Assembly (NCBI GenBank): GCA_016218545.1
Contig: JACRDQ010000032.1
Span: 1 to 64,000, forward strand
Source: Elusimicrobiota bacterium
GTDB taxonomy: Bacteria; Elusimicrobiota; Elusimicrobia; UBA1565; UBA9628
Direction of reading: 5' to 3'
Length of the DNA stretch: 64,000 nucleotides
Under the pieces are notes generated by a model. It was not told where the DNA came from. It worked only from the letters and a program-made list of their open reading frames with translations, and did no database searches. Of this stretch, positions 31,787-40,740 are shown one piece after another. Made by a program: the position numbers and the translations under genes. Within the stretch, counting starts at the first letter, position 1. Each line of letters starts with the position of its first letter.

Positions 31787-33001
31787 CTACCTCCTTCCCC
31801 GCCCGAAGAATCCCCGGATCTGCTCGACGACATAGGCCATGTCCGGGGCCGTCAGGTACTGGTGGCACCCCAGGTAGAAGCCGCAGCGGTTCATCCAGCG
31901 GGCCACCGGGTAGGAGGGCTCGAGATCGCCGTGGAGCCTGCGGTAGACCGGCTGGTTGATGAGGGGCATGATGTCGCGGGTCTCGATGCCCCGGTCCTCG
32001 AGGTGGTTGACCAGCGGCCGCTTGTCCGCGCCGCGCAGGATGAGCGGGTAGAGCATGTACACGTGCTCCCGGTCCGTGGGCTGGTACGGGAGCTGGAGCA
32101 CGTCCTGGAGGTCCGCGAGGCCCTCGGAGAGCTGGCGCGCGTTCCTCCGCCTCGCTTCGAGGATGGGTCGGGTCTGCTCGAGCTGGGCCAGGCCCACCGC
32201 CGCCTCGAACTCGGTGCAGCGGAAGCTGTGGCCCATGGACACGAAGCGGAAGCGCTTGGCCACGATCTCGTGGAGCTCGCGGCCCGAGGAGGCGTCGTCG
32301 TCGTCGATGGAAAGGTAGATGGAGTCGCGGCCGTGGTTCATGAGGCTGCGCAGCCGCACCGCGAGGTCCGGGTCATTGGTCGTGGCCAGGCCGCCCACCC
32401 CGGTCACGATGAAGTGGGCCACGTAGGTGGAGAAGCAGCCGATCGCGCCCAGGGAGCCGACCTTGCGTCCCCGGTAGGAGGCGAAGGGCGCCTCGCAGGC
32501 GTCCTCGATGATCTCCAGGCCCTTGGCCTTGGCGATGGCGAGGATGGGGTCCATGTCCGCGGGCAGGCCCATGAGGTGCACCGGGATGATGGCCCGGGTC
32601 CTGCGCGTGAGCTTGGCCTCGATGAGGGCCGGGTCCAGGGTGTAGGTCCTGGGGTCCACGTCCACGAAGACCGGGAGCATGCGGTTGTGGTGGACGATGT
32701 TCGCCGTGGCCACGAAGGTCACGGAGGGGACGAGGACCTCGTCGTCGTCGGACCACCCGCGCGACTCCTTGAGCGCGGCCAAGGCGATGTGCAGGGCGCT
32801 GGTCCCTGAGTTGCAGAACACGGCGTGGCTGCAGGAGTGAGCCTTGGCGAAGGAGTCCTCGAACCTCCGGCTGAAGGGGCCGTAGGAGATGCGGTTGGAG
32901 GCGATGACCTGGCTGAGGTATCGCTTCTCCTTGGGCCCGAACCTGAAGTCGCCGACCCCGATCTCGCGCCGGCGGGCTTTCCTGCGAAGGGTGCGCGTCA
33001 T
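31787..33001 (-). CDS. DegT-fold enzyme with His in place of the PLP lysine
   Basis: 404 residues, full-length DegT/DnrJ/EryC1/StrS fold: phosphate loop CNSGTSALH at 63-71, cofactor Asp167 in IEDACEA, and C-terminal FRCTEFEAAVGLAQLEQ. At the position of the Schiff-base lysine (family pattern SFYANKIITTGEGG) it reads STYVAHFIVTGVGG, so His196 replaces Lys. The same exchange defines the PMP/PLP-dependent sugar 3-dehydrases ColD and RfbH/E1. The Cys set that binds the E1 iron-sulfur cluster is absent, so a ColD-like deoxygenase is the nearer model. TATAAT lies 11 bases before the start; no ribosome site is seen. Confidence 0.8.
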   Translation of the reverse strand: MTRTLRRKARRREIGVGDFRFGPKEKRYLSQVIASNRISYGPFSRRFEDSFAKAHSCSHAVFCNSGTSALHIALAALKESRGWSDDDEVLVPSVTFVATANIVHHNRMLPVFVDVDPRTYTLDPALIEAKLTRRTRAIIPVHLMGLPADMDPILAIAKAKGLEIIEDACEAPFASYRGRKVGSLGAIGCFSTYVAHFIVTGVGGLATTNDPDLAVRLRSLMNHGRDSIYLSIDDDDASSGRELHEIVAKRFRFVSMGHSFRCTEFEAAVGLAQLEQTRPILEARRRNARQLSEGLADLQDVLQLPYQPTDREHVYMLYPLILRGADKRPLVNHLEDRGIETRDIMPLINQPVYRRLHGDLEPSYPVARWMNRCGFYLGCHQYLTAPDMAYVVEQIRGFFGRGRR

Positions 33002-33012
33002 CTGCTGGCCCG

Positions 33013-33018
33013 ATTATA
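33013..33018 (-). promoter_or_regulatory. -10 hexamer of the sugar-gene operon
   Basis: TATAAT on the minus strand, 11 bases before the ATG at 33001. No -35 consensus is found. Transcription would start about four bases before the codon. Confidence 0.45.
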
Positions 33019-33076
33019 CCAAACCGTCCGCCGAAGCGGTGGCGCGGCAGGGTCCTATTTGCTAGTTTGTCCCGGC

Positions 33077-33808
33077 ATGGCGACGGACGCTCCCCAGGCC
33101 GCGGTTCCCGGGCCCTACCGGCCCGCCTCCGGACTCACCTTCTGGCTCTCCCTGCTGCTCTGCCTCGGCGCCGTCCTCGACGCCTCCGGCGCGCTCCTGT
33201 CCTTCGTCGAGCTGGCCTTCTTCCCCGGCTTCGGCCTGGCCGCAGCCGAGCCCGGCTCGGGAGAGGTCCTCCTGGCCGTCGCGTACTTCGCCTCGGGCGC
33301 GGCCAGCGTCCTGGCCCTGGCCGCCACGGCCGCGGTCTTCTGCGCCTGGGCGTACCGCGCCAACGCCAATTGCCGCGCGCTCGGAGCCTCCGGCATGACG
33401 TTCACTCCCGGCTGGACCGCGGGCTGGTTCTTCGTGCCGGTCATGAACCTCTACAAGCCCTACCGGGCGCTTCGCGAGGTCTACATGGCGAGCGCTCCCG
33501 AGGCCGATGCCGAGACCTGGAGATCCGGCGCGGTCCCGGCCCTGGTCCGGGCCTGGTGGGGCGTCTGGCTCCTCAACGGGTTCCTCGGCCAGGTCTCCTG
33601 GCGCATGTCCGAATCCAGGGGGGACTACTCGTCTTCGAGCGCGGCCTGGGTGGGCGCCGCCGCGAGCGCCGCAGGGGGCGCGGCCGCGGTCCTGTGCCTG
33701 CTCCTGGTGCGGTCCATCCACTCCAGGCTCGAGCGCAAGGCCGGGCGCCTCTCAGAGGCCGGAGCGCGCGCTCTCCAGGGCCGGGCCTACCTCTCGCCCG
33801 GCCTGTAG
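33077..33808 (+). CDS. DUF4328-family membrane protein
   Basis: 243 residues with four or five transmembrane helices. The conserved DUF4328 block is complete: CAWAYRANANCRALGASG, MTFTPGWTAGWFFVPVMN and LYKPYRALREVYMAS, near 95-145. A serine-rich patch (ESRGDYSSSSAAW) precedes the last helix. The family has no known function. It is monocistronic, diverges from the DegT-fold gene, and converges on the ABC permease gene with a 22-base overlap. Confidence 0.8.
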   Translation: MATDAPQAAVPGPYRPASGLTFWLSLLLCLGAVLDASGALLSFVELAFFPGFGLAAAEPGSGEVLLAVAYFASGAASVLALAATAAVFCAWAYRANANCRALGASGMTFTPGWTAGWFFVPVMNLYKPYRALREVYMASAPEADAETWRSGAVPALVRAWWGVWLLNGFLGQVSWRMSESRGDYSSSSAAWVGAAASAAGGAAAVLCLLLVRSIHSRLERKAGRLSEAGARALQGRAYLSPGL

Positions 33809-34707
33809 GGAGCGGCCAGGGCCGCGGGTGCGGCCGCGGAGCCGGCCGAGCGGCGGGCCGAGGCCATGAGGACCAGCAGGGTCGCGGCGTAGGGCAGGGC
33901 CTTGAGGAAGTTCGGGGATACCGCGTCCTGGAACAGATACTGCGTCACGTCGATGCCGCCGAAGAGGAGCGCGCCCAGGACCGCCTTCCACGGTTCCCAA
34001 CCCGCGAAGATGGTCAGACCGATGATGATCCAGCCGCGGCCCGCGGTCATGCCCTCGATCCACGACGGGACGTAGACCAGCGAGAGGTAGCCTCCGGCCA
34101 GGCCGGCCAGGGCCCCACCGAGCGTGACGCACGCGTAGCGCGTCCCGGACACGGAGATGCCCGCGCTGTCCGCGGCCTGAGGGTTCTCCCCGACCGTGCG
34201 CAGGACCATGCCCCACCGGGTGCGGTGCAGGACGAAGGCCAGCCCGCCGGCCAGGGCGAGGGCGAGGTAGAAGACCGGGTCGCGCCTGAAGAGGGCCTCG
34301 CCGAGCACGGGCAGGTCCGAGAGCAGGGGGACCGCCACCGGAGAGAAGCGGGCCGAGAGCGGGGCGCCCACGAAGGGCTTGCCCCAGACCCCGCTCAGGC
34401 CCAGGCCCAGCATGGTGAGCGCGATCCCCGAGACGATCTGGTTGGCCTTGAGCGTGACCGAGAGGAAGGCGTGGATCAGGGCCAGGGCCGCTCCGGCTGC
34501 CGCGGCCGCGGCCAGGCCGGCCCAGGGCGAGCCCGTGGACATGGCCGTGCCGAACCCGGCCACGGCTCCCGCGGCCATCATGCCCTCGACCCCGAGGTTG
34601 AGCACGCCCGAGCGCTCGGCGTATATCTCGCCCAGGGTGCCGAGCAGGAGCGGCGTGGCCGCTCCGAGGGTCCGGGAGAGGGTGTCCGTGATGAGCCCGG
34701 AGATCAT
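33787..34707 (-). CDS. Nucleoside-type ABC importer permease (second)
   Basis: 306 residues, about nine hydrophobic helices, BPD_transp_2 type as in NupQ/YufQ. The typical front TPLLLGTLGEIYAERSGVLNLGVEGMM is split over residues 18-44, and GENPQAADSAGISV is the cytoplasmic loop that contacts the ATPase. It starts by ATGA overlap with the first permease. Together with the ATPase at 35821 and the binding protein at 38291 it makes a BMP-family importer for nucleosides or related compounds. Confidence 0.85.
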   Translation of the reverse strand: MISGLITDTLSRTLGAATPLLLGTLGEIYAERSGVLNLGVEGMMAAGAVAGFGTAMSTGSPWAGLAAAAAAGAALALIHAFLSVTLKANQIVSGIALTMLGLGLSGVWGKPFVGAPLSARFSPVAVPLLSDLPVLGEALFRRDPVFYLALALAGGLAFVLHRTRWGMVLRTVGENPQAADSAGISVSGTRYACVTLGGALAGLAGGYLSLVYVPSWIEGMTAGRGWIIIGLTIFAGWEPWKAVLGALLFGGIDVTQYLFQDAVSPNFLKALPYAATLLVLMASARRSAGSAAAPAALAAPYRPGER

Positions 34708-35828
34708 GCCGTCTTCCCCTCCGGCTTCCCGGCGCCTCCGGGGACGGGCGAAAGGTCCGACGTCCGCGCCCGCCGGCGCGGCCGGTAGCGCAGGAAGAAC
34801 TCGCCGGCCATGAGGCAGAGCAGGAGCAGGCCGTTGAAGAGGCTGATGGCCGCGGCCGGCAGTCCCATGGAGATCTGGATGGCGTCTCCTCCCACCATGA
34901 TCCCTCCCAGGAAGAGGCCGGCCGGGACCGCGAGCAGGGGGTCGAGTCCTGCGACCCACGCCACGATGATGGCCGCGTAGCCGTAGCCAGACGACACGGC
35001 CCAGGGATAGGTGAGGTGGCGGTGGATGCCCGCGACCTCGCCGACTCCGGCCAGGCCGGCCAGTCCGCCGCTCGCGGCCATGACGAGGAGCGTCGTCCTG
35101 GAGGCGTTCATGCCCGCGCACGCCGCCGCGTCAGGGTTGCCGCCCATGGCCCGGAGCTCGAAGCCGAACCTCGTGCGGTGGACCAGGACCCAGGCCGCGG
35201 CCGCGGAGGCCAGGGCCAGGACCAGGGTGGGCCAGTGGATGCGGGTGGCGCCCAGGACCGGCAGGACGAGCGGGGCGGCGAAGTTGTCGGTATAAGGGAA
35301 GCCCGATTGGGAGGGGCCCTTCCACGGGCCGTACACGAGGTGCTGCACGAGCTCGGCGCAGATGTAGTTGAGCATGAGGGTCGAGACGACCTCGTTGACG
35401 CGAAAGCGCGTCTTGAGCCAGCCCGCCAGCGCGGCCAGGGCCGCGCCCCCGGCCGCGCCCGCGGCGAAAAGGAGGGGGACCGCGAGGGGGGCGGGGAGGG
35501 AGTCCTGGAGCGCCAGGGCGAGGCCGGTCGCGGCCGTCGCTCCGGCGAGGAGCTGGCCCTCGGCGCCGATGTTCCATAGCCTTCCCCGGAACGCCAGCGA
35601 GAGGCCGATGCCGGAGAGGATCAGGGGGATGGCCTTGGTCGCGGTCTCGCCCAGGCCGTAGGCGCTCATGAAAGAGCCGGAGAAGACGGCGGCCATGGCG
35701 CGGCCGGGATGCGCGCCCATGAGGAGGAAGGCCAGGGCCGCCAGCGCGAGGCCGGAGCAGAGCGCGCCCAGGGTGACGAGGGCCCGGTCTGCGGCCGAGG
35801 GCTCGGGCCTCGGCGCGAATTCAATCAC
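34704..35828 (-). CDS. Nucleoside-type ABC importer permease (first)
   Basis: 374 residues, NupP/YufP type. Hallmarks are SAYGLGETATKAIPLILSG, FRGRLWNIGAEGQLLAGA, RVNEVVSTLMLNYI, and the coupling loop FELRAMGGNPDAAACAGM. The start overlaps the ATPase stop by eight bases. Ten or so transmembrane helices. It pairs with the 306-residue permease to form the membrane channel. Confidence 0.85.
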   Translation of the reverse strand: MIEFAPRPEPSAADRALVTLGALCSGLALAALAFLLMGAHPGRAMAAVFSGSFMSAYGLGETATKAIPLILSGIGLSLAFRGRLWNIGAEGQLLAGATAATGLALALQDSLPAPLAVPLLFAAGAAGGAALAALAGWLKTRFRVNEVVSTLMLNYICAELVQHLVYGPWKGPSQSGFPYTDNFAAPLVLPVLGATRIHWPTLVLALASAAAAWVLVHRTRFGFELRAMGGNPDAAACAGMNASRTTLLVMAASGGLAGLAGVGEVAGIHRHLTYPWAVSSGYGYAAIIVAWVAGLDPLLAVPAGLFLGGIMVGGDAIQISMGLPAAAISLFNGLLLLCLMAGEFFLRYRPRRRARTSDLSPVPGGAGKPEGKTA

Positions 35829-37353
35829 GGCCCGCCTCCCCGCCGCCCGCCATGAGCAGCATGACCCGGCCGCGGTCCAGGCCCGAGTTGGGCAGGACCG
35901 CGGCGAAGCGGCCCTCGAACATCACGGCCACGCGGTCCGAGAGCCTGAGGACCTCGTCGAGGTCCTCGGAGATGAGGAGCACGGCGCTTCCTTGGGCGGC
36001 CTTGGCGCAGAGCCGGGAGCGGACGAACTCGGCCGCGCCGATGTCGAGACCGCAGGTCGGATGGGAGGCGACGATGACGGCCGGGGTCCCTTCGGTCTCC
36101 CGGCCGAGGATGAGCTTCTGGATGTTGCCTCCGGAGAGGGCGCCGGCCCTGGCGTCCGCCGACGGGGTCATGATGCCGTAGGCGTCCACGATCCCCTGCG
36201 CGTGGGCCCGGATCGCCGCCCGGTCCAGGAAGGGGCCTTTTGCGAACCTGGGGTCGCGGTGGCAGGAGAGCACGGCGTTGTCGGCCACGCTCATGGAGCC
36301 CACCACGCCCAGGCGGAGGCGCTCCTCGGGGATGTGCCGCATCCCGAGGTCCCTGAGGGCCCTCGGAGAGCGCCCCGAGGCGTCGACCCCGGCCACCACC
36401 AGGGAGCCGGCCTCGGCCGGGCGCAGGCCGGCCAGGGCCTCGCCCAGCTCGCGCTGACCGTTGCCCGAGACCCCGGCCACGCCGAGGATCTCCCCGCGCG
36501 CCAGGGTGAAGCTCAAGCCCGAGACCGCGGCCGGGCCGAGGTCCCCCAGGACGGTGAGGCCCTCCACCGCGAGGGCCGGAGCGCCGGCGTCTTCCGCGAT
36601 CCGCGGGCCCCGGGCCGCGGCCGAGATCACGTCGCCTCCGGTCATGAGGCGCGCGAGCTCCGCGCGGCCGGCCCCCGCGGCCGGGACCGTGCCCGCGAGC
36701 CTCCCCTTGCGCAGGACCGCGATCCGGGTGCTCACGGCCAGCACCTCCGTGAGCTTGTGGGAGATGAAGACGACGGACTTGCCCTCGGCCGTCATCCGGC
36801 GGACGGCGGCGAAGAGCTCCGAAGCCTCGGAATCCGTCAGGACCGATGTGGGCTCGTCGAGGATGAGGAGCTCGGCGCCTTTGAGCAGGGCCTTGAGGAT
36901 CTCGACCTTCTGGCGCTCTCCGGCCGAGAGCTGCCAGACCGGGGCCTCGGGCCGGACGGCCATGCCGTAGCGCTTCGAGAACTCCCGGATGCGGCCCGCG
37001 ACCCAGGCGCCGGGCCTCAGGAACGGCACGCCCCGCAGGCCCAGAGCGGCGTTCTCGGCCACGGTGTGGCGCCCGACCAGCATGAAGTGCTGGTGGACCA
37101 TGCCGATGCCCATGCGGATGGCGTCCGCCGGCCCCGCGATGCGGACGCGCGCGCCGTTGACTAGTATCTCCCCCGCGTCCGGGGCGTAGAGCCCGTAGAG
37201 GATGTTCATCAGGGTGGTCTTGCCCGCCCCGTTCTCGCCGAGCAGGGCCAGGACCTCGCCGCTGCGGACCGTCAGGCTGATGCCGTCGTTGGCCGCGGCG
37301 CCGTCGAACTCCTTGCGGATGTCCCGGAGCTCGAGGGACTCGATGCGGGCCAT
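35821..37353 (-). CDS. Nucleoside-type ABC importer ATPase (two-domain)
   Basis: 510 residues with two nucleotide-binding domains in tandem, as in RbsA/YufO. The first has Walker A LLGENGAGKTTL near 38, signature LSAGERQKVEI and Walker B LLILDEPTSVLT. The second has the usual degenerate Walker A GVAGVSGNGQRELG, signature ALSGGNIQKLILGRE, and AVIVASHPTCGLDIGA. It is the first gene of the three-gene ABC unit. Its start is divergent from EamA by only 30 bases. Confidence 0.9.
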   Translation of the reverse strand: MARIESLELRDIRKEFDGAAANDGISLTVRSGEVLALLGENGAGKTTLMNILYGLYAPDAGEILVNGARVRIAGPADAIRMGIGMVHQHFMLVGRHTVAENAALGLRGVPFLRPGAWVAGRIREFSKRYGMAVRPEAPVWQLSAGERQKVEILKALLKGAELLILDEPTSVLTDSEASELFAAVRRMTAEGKSVVFISHKLTEVLAVSTRIAVLRKGRLAGTVPAAGAGRAELARLMTGGDVISAAARGPRIAEDAGAPALAVEGLTVLGDLGPAAVSGLSFTLARGEILGVAGVSGNGQRELGEALAGLRPAEAGSLVVAGVDASGRSPRALRDLGMRHIPEERLRLGVVGSMSVADNAVLSCHRDPRFAKGPFLDRAAIRAHAQGIVDAYGIMTPSADARAGALSGGNIQKLILGRETEGTPAVIVASHPTCGLDIGAAEFVRSRLCAKAAQGSAVLLISEDLDEVLRLSDRVAVMFEGRFAAVLPNSGLDRGRVMLLMAGGGEAGRD

Positions 37354-37362
37354 AAGGGGCCT

Positions 37363-37372
37363 ATGTTATCAT
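37363..37372. promoter_or_regulatory. Overlapping divergent -10 elements (ATPase and EamA)
   Basis: The two start codons (37353 minus, 37384 plus) are 30 bases apart. Minus strand TAACAT (37363-37368) stands nine bases before the ATPase start; plus strand TATCAT (37367-37372) stands 11 bases before the EamA start. The two elements overlap, so the promoters should compete. Confidence 0.4.
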
Positions 37373-37383
37373 ATGACCCCTTC

Positions 37384-38283
37384 ATGAACATCCCCCACCT
37401 GGGAGAGCTCTCCGCTTTCCTTTGCGCGGTGTGCTGGTCCGTGGCGGTCATCGCCTTCCGCGTCGCGGGGGACGAGATCCGTTCCTTCCATCTGACCGTG
37501 TTCAAGACCATCGCGGCCGCGCTCTTCTTCCTCCTGGCCCTCGGAGCCTCGCGGCTCGTGGACGCCTCCTGGCCGTGGGTGCCGGCGCTCTCCGGCCGCG
37601 ACTGGGCCCTGCTCCTGGCCAGCGCGTTCTTCGGGATCACGGTGGGAGACGTCCTCTTCATCATGGCGCTCAAGCGCCTGGGCGCGGGCCTGGTGGCCAT
37701 CGTGGACTGCTTCTACGCGCCCCTGACCATCGTCGTGGCCTACCTCCTCTTCGGCGAGACCGTCCCCGGGACGACCCTCCTGGGCGGCGGCCTGGTCGTC
37801 TCCGCCCTGTTCATCGGCTCGGAGAGGACCGAAGGGCTCTCCCTGGCCCGGGAGAAGATCGTGGAGGGCTCCGTGCTCGCCCTGCTCTCCACGGTCGTGA
37901 TGGTCGTGGCGGCCCTCATGATCCGGGACATCTTCAGGACCCACAACGTGCTGTGGGTGGTGGGTTTCCGCTTCACCGCGGCCGCGCTCATGTACGGCGT
38001 CTGGTCCCTCCTGCGCCGGGACTTCCACGAGGTCGTCCGCATCCGGCGGCTCAAGTCCCTGCGGCCGCTCCTGCTCGGAAGCCTCCTGGGGCCCTTCCTG
38101 GCCACCCTGTTCTGGTTCGTGGGCTTCAAGTACACCCTGGCCGGGAACGTCGCCATCCTCACCCAGCTCTCCACGGTGTTCATCTTCCTGCTCGGCGCCG
38201 CGGTCCTCGGGGAGCCCCTGACGAGGCGCAGGGTCGCGGCGGTCGCGCTCGCCGTGGCCGGCGCCCTGGTCGTCCAGCTCTGA
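37384..38283 (+). CDS. EamA/DMT-family transporter
   Basis: 299 residues with ten transmembrane helices in two EamA halves: about 8-140 (ending PLTIVVAYLLFGETVPGTTL) and about 160-299 (ending QLSTVFIFLLGAAVLGEPLT). The LFGE and LGEPLT turns at the ends of the halves are typical of drug/metabolite exporters. The substrate is unknown; nucleoside or base export would fit the neighbours. It sits in opposite orientation inside the BMP/ABC set, seven bases from the binding-protein gene. Confidence 0.8.
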   Translation: MNIPHLGELSAFLCAVCWSVAVIAFRVAGDEIRSFHLTVFKTIAAALFFLLALGASRLVDASWPWVPALSGRDWALLLASAFFGITVGDVLFIMALKRLGAGLVAIVDCFYAPLTIVVAYLLFGETVPGTTLLGGGLVVSALFIGSERTEGLSLAREKIVEGSVLALLSTVVMVVAALMIRDIFRTHNVLWVVGFRFTAAALMYGVWSLLRRDFHEVVRIRRLKSLRPLLLGSLLGPFLATLFWFVGFKYTLAGNVAILTQLSTVFIFLLGAAVLGEPLTRRRVAAVALAVAGALVVQL

Positions 38284-38290
38284 CCGCGCG

Positions 38291-39481
38291 TCAGGTCTTG
38301 GGGATGGCGCCCCGCACGTTGTCCACGAACCAGTCGAAGGACAGCAGCTCGGCAGGGGTCATCCGCCTGCCCGGGGGCACCCGCACCTCGCCCTTCTGGT
38401 CGCGGATGGGCCCGGTGAAGGGCTCGAAGGAGACCTTCGCGTCGCTCATCTGGGCCAGGCGCTTCATGACCAGATCGTAGGCGCTGACCTTCCCGAGCCC
38501 GGGTGAGGAGAGGACCGCGGCCTTGAGCGGGGCCTCGAACCTCGGATTGACGGGCTGGCCGAAGGCTCCGCCCAGGATGGCCGCCTTCTCGCGGCTGAGC
38601 CAGAACCAGTCCCGGTTGTCCCAGGTCCCGTCGTGGACCGCCTTGAGGATGGCCTCGTACATGATGCCCCAGTCCACGAGCTGGCCGGACACGGTCGCGT
38701 TCTCCCCGAACTTCTGCATGGGGCTGTAGTGGCTGAAGGCCGTGACCTGGCGGCCCTTCTTCATGGCCTCTTCCGCGGCCTGGATGACGGCCGGGGAGTC
38801 CTCGGTGAAGGCCAGGCTGTCGCAGCCCTCGCTGATGAGGGACTCGGCGGCCTCCTTGGCCTTGGCCGGGTCGTACCAGCTGTAGAGCCACTTCACCGAC
38901 ACCGTGGCCTTGGGGTTGGCCTCGGCCACGCCCAGGGCGAAGGCGTTGACGTGGCGCACGACCTCGGGGATGGGGTGGGCGGCCACGTAGCCGGTCTTGC
39001 CGGACTTCGTCAGGGCGCCCGCCATGAGGCCGTTGAGATAGTACATCTGGTAGAGCTCGGCGAAGTAGGTGCCCACGTTGGGCTCCCGCTTGAAGCCGGA
39101 GCAGTGCATGAACTTGGTGTTCGGGTGCTTTCGGCCCGCGGCCACGGTCGCGTCCATGTAGCCGAAGCTCGTGGTGAAGACGATGTCGCACTTGGACTCG
39201 TTGACGAGGCGGTCGATGATGCGGGCCGAGTCGGCCTCGGGCACGGACTCGACGATGACGGACTTGAGCCACGGGAACTTGGCCTCGACCGCGCGGCGTC
39301 CCTGGTCGTGGGCGTTGGACCAGCCGTAGTCCCCGACCGGGCCCACGTAGACGAAACCGGCCTTGAGCTTGCCGCCTGCGGCCGCGGCCTCCGGGCCGGG
39401 GGCGGCCGGCTTGGAGCAGGCCGCGGCCAGGAGGGCGAGCGGGACGAGGAGGCTGAGGCCGACGGAGCGGGAGGGGCTCAT
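38291..39481 (-). CDS. BMP-family substrate-binding lipoprotein
   Basis: 396 residues. Signal peptide with lipobox LLAAAC, so it is a lipoprotein. The BMP fold follows: KAGFVYVGPVGDYGWSNAHDQG, RIIDRLVNESKCDIVFTTSFGYMDAT, GKTGYVAAHPIPEVVRHVNAF (the last runs split at the join), and AFTEDSPAVIQAAEEAMKKG. Family members bind purine nucleosides or related compounds for the ABC importer. TAATAT lies nine bases before the start. The matching ATPase and permeases are on the same strand beyond the inserted EamA gene. Confidence 0.88.
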   Translation of the reverse strand: MSPSRSVGLSLLVPLALLAAACSKPAAPGPEAAAAGGKLKAGFVYVGPVGDYGWSNAHDQGRRAVEAKFPWLKSVIVESVPEADSARIIDRLVNESKCDIVFTTSFGYMDATVAAGRKHPNTKFMHCSGFKREPNVGTYFAELYQMYYLNGLMAGALTKSGKTGYVAAHPIPEVVRHVNAFALGVAEANPKATVSVKWLYSWYDPAKAKEAAESLISEGCDSLAFTEDSPAVIQAAEEAMKKGRQVTAFSHYSPMQKFGENATVSGQLVDWGIMYEAILKAVHDGTWDNRDWFWLSREKAAILGGAFGQPVNPRFEAPLKAAVLSSPGLGKVSAYDLVMKRLAQMSDAKVSFEPFTGPIRDQKGEVRVPPGRRMTPAELLSFDWFVDNVRGAIPKT

Positions 39482-39529
39482 GGGCCCATGATATTACTTT
39501 TCAAGGCCCGCTGACCGGAGCGTCCCGGG

Positions 39530-40147
39530 TCAGCGCTTCTTGGGGCAGATCATGAAATCCGTGTCGGTGCTCGCCCCTGCCCTGCCCTGGAGGGTCTCCG
39601 CCTCGCCGTCTCCGGCGCAATCCATCCTGAGGCGGAACTCCTCGGTGACCACGTCGGGCTCTCCCTCGATGTACCCCGGCCGGTAGTCGGGGTGGATGAC
39701 GGAGGCCGCGTAGCCGCCCGTCTGGAGGGCCGGGACGTCGAGACGGAAGTTCCCCCCCGCGTCCGTGACCGCGCGGAAGGCCGTGCCGCCCGCCCTGAGG
39801 TCCACCTGGGCGGCGGACACGGGTGCTGTCGTGCGCAGGTTGAACACGGTCCCTTCGAAGCGCCAGGCGTCGGCCGCCGGCGCCTCGGCAGGGGCCGAGG
39901 GGGCGGCGGCGGGCTGGACCTGGACCGTCTCGGCCGGGGCTGCCGAGCGGGTCTTCCAGTAGTAGAAGCCGGCCGCGGCGATGACGATGAGCCCGCCGTA
40001 GAGGATGACGGGGCTCGAGCGGCCGCCGGTGTCGAGCCTGGGGGTCGAGATGGGCTTGCCGCTGTGCCACTTGGCCAGCATGACACCGCACTTGGGGCAC
40101 TCGGCGGTCTCCGGAGGGTACTCGACCTGGCAGGCGGGGCAGCGCAT
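39530..40147 (-). CDS. Zinc-ribbon, single-pass protein with carboxypeptidase-regulatory-like domain
   Basis: 205 residues. N-terminal zinc ribbon CPACQVEYPPETAECPKCG, a transmembrane helix near 48-64 (ILYGGLIVIAAAGFYYW), an Ala/Pro linker, and an external beta-sandwich (about 95-175) of the carboxypeptidase-regulatory type: EGTVFNLRTTAPVSAAQVDL, TDAGGNFRLDVPALQTGGY. A Cys pair (DCAGDG, CPKKR) ends the protein. Function unknown. It lies four bases behind the rubrerythrin gene, in the same direction. Confidence 0.7.
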   Translation of the reverse strand: MRCPACQVEYPPETAECPKCGVMLAKWHSGKPISTPRLDTGGRSSPVILYGGLIVIAAAGFYYWKTRSAAPAETVQVQPAAAPSAPAEAPAADAWRFEGTVFNLRTTAPVSAAQVDLRAGGTAFRAVTDAGGNFRLDVPALQTGGYAASVIHPDYRPGYIEGEPDVVTEEFRLRMDCAGDGEAETLQGRAGASTDTDFMICPKKR

Positions 40148-40151
40148 GGCT

Positions 40152-40739
40152 CTACCAGTTCTCCGCGAGGACTTCGAAGTAGGCCTGGGGGTGGGCGCAG
40201 GCCGGGCAGTTCTCCGGCGCGGACTCGCCCACGTGCGTGTAGCCGCAGTTGCGGCAGCGCCAGGTCGTCTTGGCCTTCTTCTTGAAGACCGAGCCCTCGG
40301 TCACGCTCTTGAGGAGGCCGCGGAAGCGGCGCTCGTGCTGCTTCTCCGCGACCGAGATGAACTCGAAGAGCCGGGCCGGGGCCTCGAAGCCCTCCTCGCG
40401 CGCGGTCTTCGCGAACTCGGGATAGAGCCTGCCCCACTCGTGGGCCTCGCCTTCGGCCGCCGCCCTGAGGTTCTCTGCCGTGGTCCCCACGACCCCGGCC
40501 GGGAAGACGCCGTCGACGCGGCACTCCCCGCCCTCGAGGAGCATGAAGAAGCGCTTGGCGTGCTCCTTCTCTTGGTCCGCGGTCTCCTCGAAGGCCCAGG
40601 CGATCTGCATGAAGCCGTCCTTGCGCGCCCGGCCCGCGAAAAAGGTGTAGCGGTTGCGGGCCTGCGACTCGCCCGCGAACGCGGCCATGAGGCTTCTCTC
40701 GGTCTTCGTCCCCTTGAGCGTCTTCGTCTGCGTGGTCAT
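40152..40739 (-). CDS. rbr: Rubrerythrin
   Basis: 195 residues, the normal length. A ferritin-like four-helix domain (about 10-145) supplies the di-iron ligands: AAFAGESQARNRYTFFAGRA, EETADQEKEHAKRFF, AEGEAHEW and SVAEKQHERRFRGLL. The C-terminal rubredoxin domain has CRNCG and CPACAHPQAYFE. Rubrerythrin reduces hydrogen peroxide in anaerobes and microaerophiles, so the organism likely lives with little oxygen. The gene follows OPT after one base. Confidence 0.93.
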   Translation of the reverse strand: MTTQTKTLKGTKTERSLMAAFAGESQARNRYTFFAGRARKDGFMQIAWAFEETADQEKEHAKRFFMLLEGGECRVDGVFPAGVVGTTAENLRAAAEGEAHEWGRLYPEFAKTAREEGFEAPARLFEFISVAEKQHERRFRGLLKSVTEGSVFKKKAKTTWRCRNCGYTHVGESAPENCPACAHPQAYFEVLAENW

Positions 40740-40740
40740 G

